Source of the DNA: Hymenobacter telluris
Lineage (GTDB): Bacteria > Bacteroidota > Bacteroidia > Cytophagales > Hymenobacteraceae
Length of the DNA stretch: 64,000 nt
Reading direction: 5' to 3'
Assembly (NCBI RefSeq): GCF_017313265.1
Contig: NZ_JAFLQZ010000012.1
Location: 111,760 to 175,759 of the forward strand
The position numbers and the translations under genes were made by a program. Numbering within the stretch: the stretch's first letter is position 1; every line of letters begins with the position of its first letter. Of the stretch, positions 48,769-57,206 are shown one piece after another. The notes under the pieces were generated by a model. The model saw nothing but the letters and a program-made list of their open reading frames with translations. It had not been told where the DNA came from and searched no databases.

Positions 48769-49689
48769 TTAGCGGACCTTACCGCGCTTCACTAAATAGG
48801 CGTACAGCACCTTATCGAACGGCTCCCGAATATCTACAGGCACGAAATCAATCTTGTACTGGCCGCAACGTAGCACTAGCTCGTGCTCATACTGGCGCAT
48901 GGCCGCCTGGTATTGCTCGCGCACCTGGTTGGGTTGCAGCTTCACGGTTTCGCCGGTTTCCAGGTCCTCAAACACGTAGGGCCGGTCCTGGAAGTTGAAA
49001 TCGGCCTCGGTGGCGCGGTCCATGATGTGGAAGAGCAGCACCTCGTGGTTTTGGTGGCGCAGGTGTTGCAGCGCGGCCAGGGTGGCCGTTTGCTCTTCGG
49101 GCGCCCGGCCCAGCATATCGGAAAACAGCACCACTAACGAGCGTTTCGGGATTTGCTGGGCAATGGTGTGAATCACGCTGGCGACGTCGGTGGTGGCACG
49201 GCGCGGGGTGGGTGGCCGCTCCAATAGCTGCTGGAGCGTGAGCAGCAACGTGTGGCGGTGGGTGCTGGTGCTACGCACGGGGGTTTGCAGTTCTACTTGG
49301 TCGGCGAAGGTGACGAGGCCCACGGCGTCGCGCTGCTTTTGCAGCATAGTGGCAATGGCCGCCGCGCAAAGCACCGCAAAGCGCAGCTTGTCGTGGCTGG
49401 GCTCGGGGTAGTACATACTGGGGCTTACGTCGAGCAGCAGGTGGCAGCGCAGGTTGGTTTCTTCCTCGTAGCGCTTCACAAACAGCTTATCGGTACGGGC
49501 AAACACTTTCCAGTCGAGGTGGCGCGTGCTTTCACCAGGGTTATAAAGCCGGTGCTCCGAGAATTCCACCGAGAAACCGTGGTACGGCGACTGATGCAAG
49601 CCCGTAATGAATCCTTCTACCAGCTGACGAGCCAGAAATTCCAAATTTTCGAAAGAGCGGATGGCAGCTAGGTCGATTGGCTGAGGCAT
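48769..49689 (-). CDS. DUF58 domain protein (second copy)
   Basis: A 306-residue DUF58 protein with the family features HGFSVEFSEHRLYNPGESTR, LDWKVFARTDKLFVKRYEEE and the MIDAS-like LLLDVSPSMYY. Unlike the 33551 copy it keeps a serine-rich MIDAS core. ATG 49689 is the better start; five extra residues precede it in an upstream frame from 49704. It leads the minus-strand row with the Cys-rich and small membrane proteins. No MoxR ATPase is adjacent, though MoxR-DUF58 pairs are the norm. Confidence 0.88.
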   Translation of the reverse strand: MPQPIDLAAIRSFENLEFLARQLVEGFITGLHQSPYHGFSVEFSEHRLYNPGESTRHLDWKVFARTDKLFVKRYEEETNLRCHLLLDVSPSMYYPEPSHDKLRFAVLCAAAIATMLQKQRDAVGLVTFADQVELQTPVRSTSTHRHTLLLTLQQLLERPPTPRRATTDVASVIHTIAQQIPKRSLVVLFSDMLGRAPEEQTATLAALQHLRHQNHEVLLFHIMDRATEADFNFQDRPYVFEDLETGETVKLQPNQVREQYQAAMRQYEHELVLRCGQYKIDFVPVDIREPFDKVLYAYLVKRGKVR

Positions 49690-49954
49690 AGGCGGAAGAT
49701 TCAAAAAGTAATGAGGTGGAAAAGTACCGGTTCAGCGGAATATTTCAAGCCGCATCTATAAGAGCGTCAACCCTAAAAATGCCCCTGCAAGTTCATAAAT
49801 GCGTTTTATACGCTTATCGGAAGGCAAGTAAAACAAAGATACCCGTGCCTGGTTCAAAAAAGCAGCCCTTTAAATTTTTATATATGCGAGGAAGCCCGTA
49901 TTTTTCGCAAACACTTCAATCATCTTAGAATAACATAACTTTACGGAAGGCACT
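49690..49954. other. AT-richer intergenic region before the DUF3276 gene
   Basis: About 265 bases of lower GC DNA between divergent genes. An open frame on the plus strand (49716-49928) has no RBS or homology. TAACTTTA at 49936-49943 is near the -7 consensus and may serve the gene at 49955. Confidence 0.4.
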
Positions 49955-50311
49955 GTGGAAGACCGTCACGACCAAGAAGAAATCTATTCGCAACGTATTA
50001 AGGCTGGCAAACGCACGTATTTCTTCGACGTGAAAGCCACCCGCGGCCAGGACTATTACCTGACCATCACGGAAAGCAAACGCAAGCTCCGCGACGACGA
50101 CACCTTCTCTTATGAGAAGCACAAAATTTTCCTATACAAGGAAGATTTTTTGAAGTTCGTGGACGCGTTGCAGGACGCCGTTGAATATGTGCGCGAGGAG
50201 CTACTTACCCCCGAGGAAGTAGCCGAGCTGGACCGCCCACGGCCAGTATACGACCACCATCCGGATGGCGACGCCGGCTTCAACCCCAACCGCGCCGACG
50301 ATAATTACTAA
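49955..50311 (+). CDS. DUF3276 PUR-domain protein
   Basis: A 118-residue protein with the PUR (purine-rich element binding) domain form of DUF3276, found across Bacteroidota: IYSQRIKAGKRTYFFDVKAT, RGQDYYLTITESKRKLRD and FLYKEDFLKFVDALQDAVEY. The Borrelia relative binds DNA/RNA and regulates genes, so a nucleic-acid-binding role is likely. The C-terminal tail is acidic and disordered. The GTG start at 49955 is the first reasonable start. It stands alone with a strong terminator downstream. Confidence 0.9.
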   Translation: MEDRHDQEEIYSQRIKAGKRTYFFDVKATRGQDYYLTITESKRKLRDDDTFSYEKHKIFLYKEDFLKFVDALQDAVEYVREELLTPEEVAELDRPRPVYDHHPDGDAGFNPNRADDNY

Positions 50312-50365
50312 GCACCCCAGAGCCTAGCGAAACAGTTAGTACATTAATTATCGGCTTATCCTACG

Positions 50366-50402
50366 GTGGCGCCCACTCCTTACAGCAAGGAGTGGGCGCT
50401 AC
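50366..50402 (+). terminator. Strong terminator after DUF3276 gene
   Basis: GTGGCGCCCACTCCTT and AAGGAGTGGGCGCTAC pair over 16 bp with one G-U pair and a 5-base loop (ACAGC), followed by TATTT. Confidence 0.85.
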
Positions 50403-50455
50403 TATTTGAGGTAGTCCGGTAACCATCGGCTTTTAAGAAGCTATTCAACTCAAGT

Positions 50456-50623
50456 TGCGAGGTAGCCGCGTAGCGGCGAGAGGTTTGTAGCATATACAGC
50501 GACAGTAGGTGTGCGCCGCATAGCGGTGCCAGAGCTACCTGCTATTCTGGCACCGCTACGCGGCGCTTCGTGCCGAAAATAACCCATTCTACAAACCTCT
50601 CACCGCTACGCGGATACCTTGCA
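50456..50623. repeat. Three-stem palindromic element, copy 1
   Basis: Outer arms 50456-50490 and 50589-50623 (35 bp, 3 mismatches) enclose an inner hairpin 50513-50533 / 50546-50566 (21 bp, 1 mismatch) with a 12-base loop. Spacers on both sides are 22 bases. The outer arm contains the self-complementary core GCCGCGTAGCGGCGA. The same layout with the same core recurs at 57915-58098. Confidence 0.92.
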
Positions 50624-50663
50624 GCCTGGATTATTTAAGCAAGTGTGTAAGTCATCAGAACGA

Positions 50664-50748
50664 TGTAGAGACGCCCACGTGCGTCTTGTTGAGCGCACTG
50701 TTCGGCTACTGTTGTTACAACACCGAGACGCAAGTAGGCGTCTCTACA
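50664..50748. repeat. 25-bp inverted repeat (TGTAGAGACGCC type)
   Basis: Arms 50664-50688 and 50724-50748 pair at 22 of 25 positions. It follows the three-stem element by about 40 bases in the same gene-free stretch. It has another core sequence, so it is a different repeat family. Region 50312-51050 (739 bases) contains only the terminator, these two repeats and the YchF promoter; no gene is supported. Confidence 0.85.
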
Positions 50749-50981
50749 CCGTCTTGGTGGATGTATTTGCTATTTTAAACAACCTCTCAAAGTCCGTAGT
50801 ATTGCGTGACTATAACAATCACGCCAGCTGCTAGATACAAGCAGAAGCGCTGCAATTTCCGGGCGGGTTTATGGTGTTCACACATGCCTGCTCAACACCT
50901 ACAGCGCAGTGGCTGGTTCAACTATTCACGTGTTGATGGCTGCAGTACCAAGTCAGCCGTGCTTTCCCCGGAAAAGCCCCG

Positions 50982-50989
50982 TACCTTTG
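50982..50989 (+). promoter_or_regulatory. -7 element for the ychF gene
   Basis: TACCTTTG matches TAnnTTTG about 60 bases before the ATG at 51051. The -33 partner is not obvious. Confidence 0.5.
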
Positions 50990-51050
50990 CCCCCGAATTG
51001 CGCGGCCTAGCCCCATTCACTCATCCACTCATTCACTCATTCACTGTTAT

Positions 51051-52148
51051 ATGGGTCTCCGCTGCGGTATCGTCGGCCTGCCAAACGTCGGCAAATCCAC
51101 GCTTTTCAACGCTCTTTCCAATGCCAAGGCCGAATCGGCCAACTACCCGTTCTGCACCATCGAGCCGAACGTGGGCGTGATTACCGTGCCCGACGAGCGG
51201 CTCCAGATTCTGGAGGCGCTGGTGAACCCCAAGCGGGTACTGCCCACCATCATCGAGTTTGTGGATATTGCCGGCCTGGTGAAAGGCGCTTCCAAGGGCG
51301 AAGGGTTGGGCAACAAGTTTCTGGCTAACATCCGCGAGGTGGACGCCATCATTCACGTTATCCGCTGCTTCGACGACCCCAACATCGTGCACGTAGCCGG
51401 CGGCGTTGACCCCGTTTTCGACAAGGACGTTATTGATACCGAGCTGCAAATCAAAGATTTGGAGAGCGTGGATAAGAAGCTCGCTAAGTCGGAGCGCTCG
51501 GCCAAAGGCGGCGACGCCCAGGCCAAGAAGGAAGTAGCGGCGTTGCAGAAGTTCAAGGCGGCGCTAGAGGACGGCCAGAACGCCCGCGCCGTGCAGGCCA
51601 CGCCCGAGGAGCTGGAAGCCGTAGCCGACTTGCAGCTGCTCACCATCAAGCCCGTGATTTACGTGGCCAACGTAGACGAGGCCAGCGCCACCACCGGCAA
51701 CGCCCACACGGCAGCGTTGCAGGCCCACGTAGCGCAGGAAGGCGCCGAAGTGGTGCTGGTGTCGGCGGCCATTGAGTCGCAGATTGCGGAGATGGAAGAC
51801 CCCGAGGAAAAAGAGATGTTCCTGGGCGAATATGGCCTCACCGAGTCGGGTTTGAACCGCCTGATTCGCGCGTCTTACTCTTTGCTCAACCTGATTACCT
51901 ACTTCACGGCCGGGGTGCAGGAAGTACGCGCCTGGACCATCCACAAGGGCGACAAAGCACCGGCCGCGGCGGGTGTCATTCACTCTGATTTCGAGAAAGG
52001 CTTCATCCGGGCCGAGGTGATTAAACTGGCCGATTACCAGGAGTACAAGACCGAGGTAAAAATCAAAGAAGCCGGTAAAATGGCCGTGGAAGGCAAAGAA
52101 TACGTGGTGCAGGACGGCGACATCATGCACTTCCGCTTTAACGTGTAG
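51051..52148 (+). CDS. ychF: YchF/Ola1 ribosome-associated ATPase
   Basis: A 365-residue Obg-family P-loop protein of the YchF/OLA1 type, which hydrolyses ATP in preference to GTP and binds ribosomes or the proteasome-like complex. Motifs: VGLPNVGKSTLFNALSNAKA (G1), NYPFCTIEPNVGVI, VDIAGLVKGASKGEGLGNKF (G3), YVANVDE (NVDE, typical of YchF in place of NKxD) and the TGS domain (TYFTAGVQEVRAWTIHKGDK; GKMAVEGKEYVVQDGDIMHF). Length is normal. It is one of the better-conserved genes in the window. Confidence 0.97.
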   Translation: MGLRCGIVGLPNVGKSTLFNALSNAKAESANYPFCTIEPNVGVITVPDERLQILEALVNPKRVLPTIIEFVDIAGLVKGASKGEGLGNKFLANIREVDAIIHVIRCFDDPNIVHVAGGVDPVFDKDVIDTELQIKDLESVDKKLAKSERSAKGGDAQAKKEVAALQKFKAALEDGQNARAVQATPEELEAVADLQLLTIKPVIYVANVDEASATTGNAHTAALQAHVAQEGAEVVLVSAAIESQIAEMEDPEEKEMFLGEYGLTESGLNRLIRASYSLLNLITYFTAGVQEVRAWTIHKGDKAPAAAGVIHSDFEKGFIRAEVIKLADYQEYKTEVKIKEAGKMAVEGKEYVVQDGDIMHFRFNV

Positions 52149-52167
52149 TTGAACAAAATACACTCAC

Positions 52168-52262
52168 CGTCATGCTGAGCTTGCCGAAGCATCTCGCGTG
52201 CTGAGGCTGAATTGGTAATCTTGCGTCAGCACGCGAGATGCTTCGACAGGCTCAGCATGACG
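52168..52262. repeat. 37-bp inverted repeat (CGTCATGCTGAGC type)
   Basis: Arms 52168-52204 and 52226-52262 pair at 35 of 37 positions around a 21-base spacer. It follows the ychF stop by 20 bases. The arm contains GAAGCATCTCGCGTGCTGA, unlike flanking genes. A dispersed palindromic repeat or miniature mobile element. Confidence 0.9.
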
Positions 52263-52295
52263 TTCTATTTTCTACCGCAATAAGCCGTTCTCCTC

Positions 52296-52505
52296 ATGGA
52301 CGTAAAAGACAGCAACGGCAACCTGCTCGCGGAAGGCGACTCGGTGACGCTCATCAAGGACCTGAAGGTGAAAGGCTCTTCGCTCACGCTCAAACGCGGT
52401 ACAGTGGTTAAGAACATCCGCCTCACCAACTCACCCGCCGAAATTGAAGGTCGCGCCGGTGGCAGCACGATGGTGCTCAAAACCGAGTTTCTGAAGAAAG
52501 CCTAA
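52296..52505 (+). CDS. PhnA-like small protein (YjdM C-terminal domain)
   Basis: A 69-residue SH3-like protein corresponding to the C-terminal domain of PhnA/YjdM: VKDSNGNLLAEGDSVTLIKD, LKVKGSSLTLKRGTVVKNIR and a final KTEFLKKA. The N-terminal zinc ribbon found in longer YjdM proteins is absent, as often in Bacteroidota. Despite the name it is not known to act in phosphonate metabolism. A strong terminator follows. Confidence 0.88.
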   Translation: MDVKDSNGNLLAEGDSVTLIKDLKVKGSSLTLKRGTVVKNIRLTNSPAEIEGRAGGSTMVLKTEFLKKA

Positions 52506-52538
52506 CGCCGTTTCTTCAGCAACAACCAGTAACTTAAG

Positions 52539-52574
52539 CGCCCCAGCCGAACGAGTCGGCTGGGGCGTTTTTTT
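52539..52574 (+). terminator. Terminator after the PhnA-like gene
   Basis: CGCCCCAGCCGA and TCGGCTGGGGCG form a perfect 12-bp stem with a 5-base loop, followed by a run of seven T. Confidence 0.93.
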
Positions 52575-52585
52575 ATTTTTGAGTA

Positions 52586-52924
52586 ATGGATACGAAGGAA
52601 GACTTTTCAGAAGCACTAGCCCGCTGTAGACAGCTGTCAGAAGCTGAAGCGACATTATTGGCTCTGGCATTTGAGCATACAAATGGAGTTACAGCACCAC
52701 AAGTTGCCGAAGTTTTAGGGTATAAACATTTTGTAGCCGCAAACGCATTAGCCGGCAGATTAGGCAGAAAAATAAGTGAGCATCTTTCTTACAGTAAGGC
52801 AGACGGTAAGACCATCGAATGGTGGACAATAATATTTACAGGTAAACATAATTCAACTAGAGGTTTTGTCTGGTATTTAAAACCCGGTTTGAAGGCAGCT
52901 CTCACTACTTCCCTACCACTTTAA
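52586..52924 (+). CDS. Stand-alone winged-helix-like domain protein
   Basis: A 112-residue protein with lower GC than its neighbours. It resembles the DNA-binding-like domain (with VTAPQVAEVLGYKHFVAANA and LAGRLGRKISEHLSY) found before HNH nuclease domains in some restriction-type proteins, but here no HNH follows. The C-terminal part (WWTIIFTGKHNSTRGFVWYL) could form a small beta-domain. It overlaps the end of the M48 protease gene by 20 bases, tail to tail. Start codon is ATG 52586, 12 bases after the preceding terminator T-run, so it may lack a normal leader. Family guess is from pattern only. Confidence 0.65.
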   Translation: MDTKEDFSEALARCRQLSEAEATLLALAFEHTNGVTAPQVAEVLGYKHFVAANALAGRLGRKISEHLSYSKADGKTIEWWTIIFTGKHNSTRGFVWYLKPGLKAALTTSLPL

Positions 52925-54359
52925 ACAGCATGCCAGCCGTCATTTTGTCGGTGGTTTTCATGCCGTTCAGGATGGCCATTTCTTCGTAGCGCTTGGAGGG
53001 AATACCGTTGGCGGCCAGGGCCGAGGCTAGTGTCTGGCCGGCTTTAGCGGTTTTGATGCGTACCCGCTCGGGCTGCTTGTTGATTTTGCTGGCATCGGTG
53101 AGGCGGCGGAAGTTCTGAGCGACGTTTTGGAAGGTACCGCCGTAGGTGTTCAGGGTACCAGGTCCGCAAAGTCCTACGAGGGCATAAATCGTTTGGCCAT
53201 CCTGAATCAGATAGCTCAGCGTGTTGGCCGTAATACCCTGCTGGCCAGTTTGCTGGTCTTGGCCCACCTGGTCGCCTTGAATAACGATGGCCGGGAAGTT
53301 GTTAACGGTTGTTTTCTGGGCCTGGGCGTTCTGGATTTTCAGCTGTTGCACCAGCGCCTGGGCGGTTTCGTCGAGGCCTTTGTTGCCGGCGGGCAGCAGC
53401 ACGATTACCGCCTTGCCGTTGGGTTCAGCCATCTGGAACTGGCTGGGCGAGTTCTGCGACTTCCAGCCCTGCGGCACCGGAAACTGAAACTTCAAATCGG
53501 GGTGGTAGAACGTGTTGTTTTCCACGTAGCCCTCGCGCGGGTTGTCGCCGTAGGGCAGGCCCTCAATCAGGCGCAGGTACTGGTCACGGTTGACGGCGAG
53601 CTGGCGGCCGGCTTGCTGTTCGGCTTGCTGGGCCAGCTTTTTCACGTTGGTGTATCGGTCGGCGGAGTTGGGGTGCGACGACAGGAAGGTGGGCACGGTA
53701 GCTGCGCCGCTGCTTTGCTCGGTGCGCGAGAGGGTCAGGAAGAAGTCGGCCATAGAGGCCGGGTCGTAGCCGATTTTGCTGGAGTATTTCACGCCCAGCT
53801 GGTCGGATTCGGTTTCATCGTCGCGGCCGTATTTGAGCAAGCCCAGCCCTACCACTTGCGCAGCCGGCTGGGCAATGGAGGCAATGCGCCGCGAGAAGAT
53901 GGACCCTAGCAGAATAGCCCCGTTGGCTAGCGTGGAACGAGTCTGCTGCTTCTGGCCGTGGCGGGCCGTAATGTGCCCTATTTCGTGCCCCAGCACGCCG
54001 CTGAATTGCGCCTCGTTGTTGAAATAAGCCAAAATACCGCGGGTAAAATACACGTGGCCATCGGGCGTGGCAAAGGCGTTGATAATCGGCGAATCAACAA
54101 CGGTGAAGCCTTTTACATCGGCGGGGCGGTCGGAAATCCGGCCCATCTGCATGCCTTTCTGGTCGATGTAGTTCTGGAGCTTGGCGTTGTCGAGCAGCCC
54201 GAACTGCGCAATTACCTGCGGGTCGGGCTGGGCGCCTTGCACCGGGGGCGGCGAGGGTATGGCACTGGTTTTAGTGGCGGCGAGGCGGGAGCCCGCCAGC
54301 GGCAACAGGAGCGTTAGGGTGAGGCCGACGCGCGCAATGGAGGTGAGAGTAGGTTGCAT
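52905..54359 (-). CDS. M48-family metalloprotease
   Basis: A 484-residue exported protease of the BepA/YfgC-like M48 group. Start ATG 54359 with a signal-like N-terminus (VGLTLTLLLPLAGSRLA). The zinc site is His125-Glu-x-x-His129 in GVLGHEIGHITARHG, with the third ligand in the DETESDQLG segment. The C-terminal part (GKAVIVLLPAGNKGLDETAQ; FKVVGK end with AKAGQTLASALAANGIPSKR) contains a LysM-like or small domain. It probably helps outer-membrane protein quality control, as in BepA. Fairly long for the family because of the C-terminal extension. Confidence 0.9.
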   Translation of the reverse strand: MQPTLTSIARVGLTLTLLLPLAGSRLAATKTSAIPSPPPVQGAQPDPQVIAQFGLLDNAKLQNYIDQKGMQMGRISDRPADVKGFTVVDSPIINAFATPDGHVYFTRGILAYFNNEAQFSGVLGHEIGHITARHGQKQQTRSTLANGAILLGSIFSRRIASIAQPAAQVVGLGLLKYGRDDETESDQLGVKYSSKIGYDPASMADFFLTLSRTEQSSGAATVPTFLSSHPNSADRYTNVKKLAQQAEQQAGRQLAVNRDQYLRLIEGLPYGDNPREGYVENNTFYHPDLKFQFPVPQGWKSQNSPSQFQMAEPNGKAVIVLLPAGNKGLDETAQALVQQLKIQNAQAQKTTVNNFPAIVIQGDQVGQDQQTGQQGITANTLSYLIQDGQTIYALVGLCGPGTLNTYGGTFQNVAQNFRRLTDASKINKQPERVRIKTAKAGQTLASALAANGIPSKRYEEMAILNGMKTTDKMTAGMLFKVVGK

Positions 54360-54466
54360 ACGTGAGAGAGTAGAGCGAGGAATAGGATAGGCCTGCAACG
54401 AACCTGAGCTATACAAAGGTTACAAGCCATTTAACCTTGCTTGGCTACTACTGTGCCAAACTGCAT

Positions 54467-54501
54467 GGCAACCCTCCCGGGAGAGAGCCTGAGTGGTTGC
54501 C
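54467..54501 (-). other. Weak hairpin after the antiporter gene
   Basis: GGCAACC (54467-54473) pairs with GGTTGCC (54495-54501), with an inner CTCCCGGGAG palindrome. It lies right after the stop of the antiporter gene on the minus strand; without a T-run it is a poor terminator. Confidence 0.4.
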
Positions 54502-54507
54502 CTCGTT

Positions 54508-55794
54508 TCAGGTGGCCGTTTTTTCCAGCTCCTGCTCTTCCAGCTCCAGCACGGTAGGACGGCCGTGGTGGCGGTCCAGCCAGTTCATGACGGGAGTGGC
54601 AAGGGTGCCGTGCATAATGATGGAAGTCAGGACGGTGAAGCCGGTAATGGCCCATAGCTCGCGGGCCTCGGCAAAATGCCACTCGCTGAACGCATAAGCC
54701 AAATAGAAAAAGGAGCCAATGCCACGAATCCCGAAAAACGAAATAACCAACCGTTCCGGCCACGACACCCGGCTGCGGCCCAGGGTCAGGAGGCCACCGG
54801 CCGGCCGCAGCACCAACAGCAGAAACAGGCCCAGCGCCGCGCCGCTCCAGGTGAGTGGCGCCAGCAACCCACTCACCAGCGCCCCACCAAACAGAATCAG
54901 GATAGCCACAATGAAGAGTCGCTCCAGCTGGTCGGTGAATTCGTGCATCTCAGTGTGGTATTCATGGCTTCGCTCGTGGCCCCGCAGCGTGACGGAGGCA
55001 ATAAATACAGCCAGGAAACCGTAGCCATGCAGCAGTTCGGTAAGGCCATAGGCCGTGAGCGTAACCGCCAACGCTACAAAGCCATACGCCTCCGGGTTGA
55101 TTCGAATCCGGTGGGGCAAATCGAAAATCAGGAACGAGAGCACCTTGCCGGCCAGCCAGCCGCCCACTACGCCCATGCCCGTGCGGTACCCCACGTCCAT
55201 CCAGGCCCAGTGCCATAGCCGGTCGGTGAGAGGCAGTGCCAGTGCGGCGGTGGGCAGCAGTACCACGGCCAGATGCACAAAGGGAAAGGCCAAACCATCG
55301 TTGAGGCCGGCCTCGCCGGTAAGTGAGAAACGCACGTTGTCTTCGCCGCCCTCGCCAGGTTTGCCTACCTGCACGTCGCCGGCCAATACGGGGTCGGTGG
55401 GGGCTAGCGTGGCCGCCAGCAGCACCGCCGAAGCGGGCAAGAGCCCCCCGAGCCGCCAAGCCACCACCGTGAAAACCCCGATAGTAATCACCATCAGTAC
55501 CAGTACCAGTTGCAAAGGAGCCCGCCAGCGCCACAACGAGAATTTGCGGTCAATCTTGAGGCCAGTACCCGTGAGGGCCACCGTCACGCAGATTTCCGAC
55601 AGGTGCATGACGAAAGTGGAATGCTCGACGGGGTCGGGATTGGGCAGGCCCAGCGGCAGCGAAAAGACCAGTGCCCCCAACCCTACAAACAGAATGGGGT
55701 AGGAAAGCGGATACTTGCGCAACAAAGAGGGGAGCCAGGCCACGGCCAGAATGGCTACGCCCAGCACCACCAGAATCAGGTTGTAGAGCGACAT
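54508..55794 (-). CDS. Na+/H+ antiporter, NhaP/CPA1 type
   Basis: A 428-residue inner membrane cation:proton antiporter of the CPA1 family with about 12 helices. Ion-binding motifs are visible: LAATLAPTDPVLAGDVQVGK (TP/PTD motif), SLTGEAGLNDGLAFPFV (the conserved ND pair) and a late Arg-rich FFGIRGIGSFFYLAYAF. It would exchange Na+ or K+ for protons for pH and salt homeostasis. ATG 55794 is the better start; an upstream ATG at 55806 adds four residues. Stands between the M48 protease and the T9SS plug gene on the same strand. Confidence 0.9.
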   Translation of the reverse strand: MSLYNLILVVLGVAILAVAWLPSLLRKYPLSYPILFVGLGALVFSLPLGLPNPDPVEHSTFVMHLSEICVTVALTGTGLKIDRKFSLWRWRAPLQLVLVLMVITIGVFTVVAWRLGGLLPASAVLLAATLAPTDPVLAGDVQVGKPGEGGEDNVRFSLTGEAGLNDGLAFPFVHLAVVLLPTAALALPLTDRLWHWAWMDVGYRTGMGVVGGWLAGKVLSFLIFDLPHRIRINPEAYGFVALAVTLTAYGLTELLHGYGFLAVFIASVTLRGHERSHEYHTEMHEFTDQLERLFIVAILILFGGALVSGLLAPLTWSGAALGLFLLLVLRPAGGLLTLGRSRVSWPERLVISFFGIRGIGSFFYLAYAFSEWHFAEARELWAITGFTVLTSIIMHGTLATPVMNWLDRHHGRPTVLELEEQELEKTAT

Positions 55795-55862
55795 AGGCGG
55801 CTGCATCTATAGGAGAGGAAGCTCCAATGTACGCAGCCGCTGCCTTTTCGGCTGGTTATTAT

Positions 55863-57206
55863 CTAAGGCCGGCGGCTGTTGAAGTCGATGCTCTGGTAGC
55901 CGATCAGCAAGTCGGCGCGGGTGCCGGGTGGGCGGTAATACACCAGCAGGTCGTACTGGTTTTCGGTTTCCTGGTGGCTGCCTTCCCACATCACGCTGTT
56001 GGGGCCCTGCGCGGTTTGGGTGGCGTAGATGTAGTTGTAGTAGCCTTGCTTCACGAGGGCTTGGCCGGTGTAGAGCTGGTTTTCGGCGTCGTAGGTGAGC
56101 TTGAACTCGTCTTTGAGCTGCCAGTCGGTGAGGGCGCCCAGCACGTACACGGGACCGGGCGCCGGCTGCTCGGCCTTCAGCTGAAACGTCACGTTTAGGT
56201 AGTCGGCGTTGGTGGCGCCGTTGCCGTACTCCCGGCTCTCAAACACGCGCTGCCCATTAATATCCTCGAACTGGGTGTAAGCCTGGCCGTTGCGGGTACC
56301 ATCCAGCTGCAGCAAGGCCGTACGGGGCGAGGCATTGGCATCGAGCTTGGCCACGCCGATGCCCAGAGAGCGGAACGTACGCAGGTCGAAGAAGCGGAAC
56401 TCGGTAAGGGCCGGGAAGGCGTTTTCGAAGTTGAAGTACTGGTAGTCGAGCTGGCGCTCAGCGTCGCGCACGAAGGTGGGGCGCAGGTTGTACTTGGCAT
56501 TGTCCCAGCGGAAGTTCTGGCGCAGCACCACCTTCACTTCCTGCGCCGGGTTGACGAGTTGCATGTTGTAGCGAATGCCAAAATCAACCTGCTGCAAGGT
56601 GTACCGCTCGGTGCCGGCCACCGGAATACCCTGCTTCAGGGCAATCTGCACGCCGTTTTCGTACACCAGCAGCCGCCGGCTCAGCAGCGGCGTGTTGCCG
56701 GCGCCCTGCACCACCAGCAGGTAGTTGCCGCTCAGCTTCACGCGCGGCACCCGCAGCTTGTAGTGGTAATACGGCACCTTGGTATTGACGGACGTGCGGT
56801 AATCGGTGAACAGAAACTCGTTTATCTCGCTCAGAAACTGCATATCCGTCAGAATCGACGGTTTCCAGTCCACGTCGCAGTGCACGAGCTTGGCGGTGAG
56901 GCGCTGGCTTTGCTCGGCCACAATGTCGAACTCCAGCGTAATGGGCTGCTCCTGCGAAATGGGCACCACCGGCGGCGTGAAGATTTCGGTGTTGCTGCCC
57001 GAAGCCACGTAGCACTGCACCGAGCGCACGTTGGGGTCGTAGATGTAATCTTGGTAGCGCAGGGTGCGGTCGGCGTAGTATTCCGGGGGTTGCTGGGGGG
57101 CGCCACCGGGCCGGCGGGCGGCGTTGGGGTCGGTGATGGGCGTACCCAGCGGCACGCAGGACACGGCTAGCAGCAACAGGCTGGCGAGGTAGGAAAGACG
57201 AGGCAT
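55863..57206 (-). CDS. T9SS plug protein (DUF5103)
   Basis: A 447-residue exported protein of the DUF5103 family, called Plug in Flavobacterium, which blocks the SprA translocon pore of type IX secretion on the periplasmic side. It has a signal/lipobox-like start (LASLLLLAVSC), the DUF5103 core (RSVQCYVASGSNTEIFTPPV, LTAKLVHCDVDWKPSILTDM, NEFLFTDYRTSVNTKVPYYH, YLLVVQGAGNTPLLSRRLLV) and a C-terminal beta-sandwich (FKLTYDAENQLYTGQALVKQ). Length is normal. Together with T9SS signals on the GH5 and PhoX proteins it shows a working T9SS in this organism. Confidence 0.9.
   Translation of the reverse strand: MPRLSYLASLLLLAVSCVPLGTPITDPNAARRPGGAPQQPPEYYADRTLRYQDYIYDPNVRSVQCYVASGSNTEIFTPPVVPISQEQPITLEFDIVAEQSQRLTAKLVHCDVDWKPSILTDMQFLSEINEFLFTDYRTSVNTKVPYYHYKLRVPRVKLSGNYLLVVQGAGNTPLLSRRLLVYENGVQIALKQGIPVAGTERYTLQQVDFGIRYNMQLVNPAQEVKVVLRQNFRWDNAKYNLRPTFVRDAERQLDYQYFNFENAFPALTEFRFFDLRTFRSLGIGVAKLDANASPRTALLQLDGTRNGQAYTQFEDINGQRVFESREYGNGATNADYLNVTFQLKAEQPAPGPVYVLGALTDWQLKDEFKLTYDAENQLYTGQALVKQGYYNYIYATQTAQGPNSVMWEGSHQETENQYDLLVYYRPPGTRADLLIGYQSIDFNSRRP

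Noticed and set aside
49716..49928. 70-codon plus-strand frame before the DUF3276 gene
   Set aside because: No ribosome-binding context or homology; lies in the low-GC promoter region.
50456..50748. CRISPR array
   Set aside because: The repeats are inverted, not direct, and spacers of constant size are missing; no cas genes in the window.
50619..50834. 71-codon frame over the palindromes
   Set aside because: Runs through the 25-bp inverted repeat and has no coding features.
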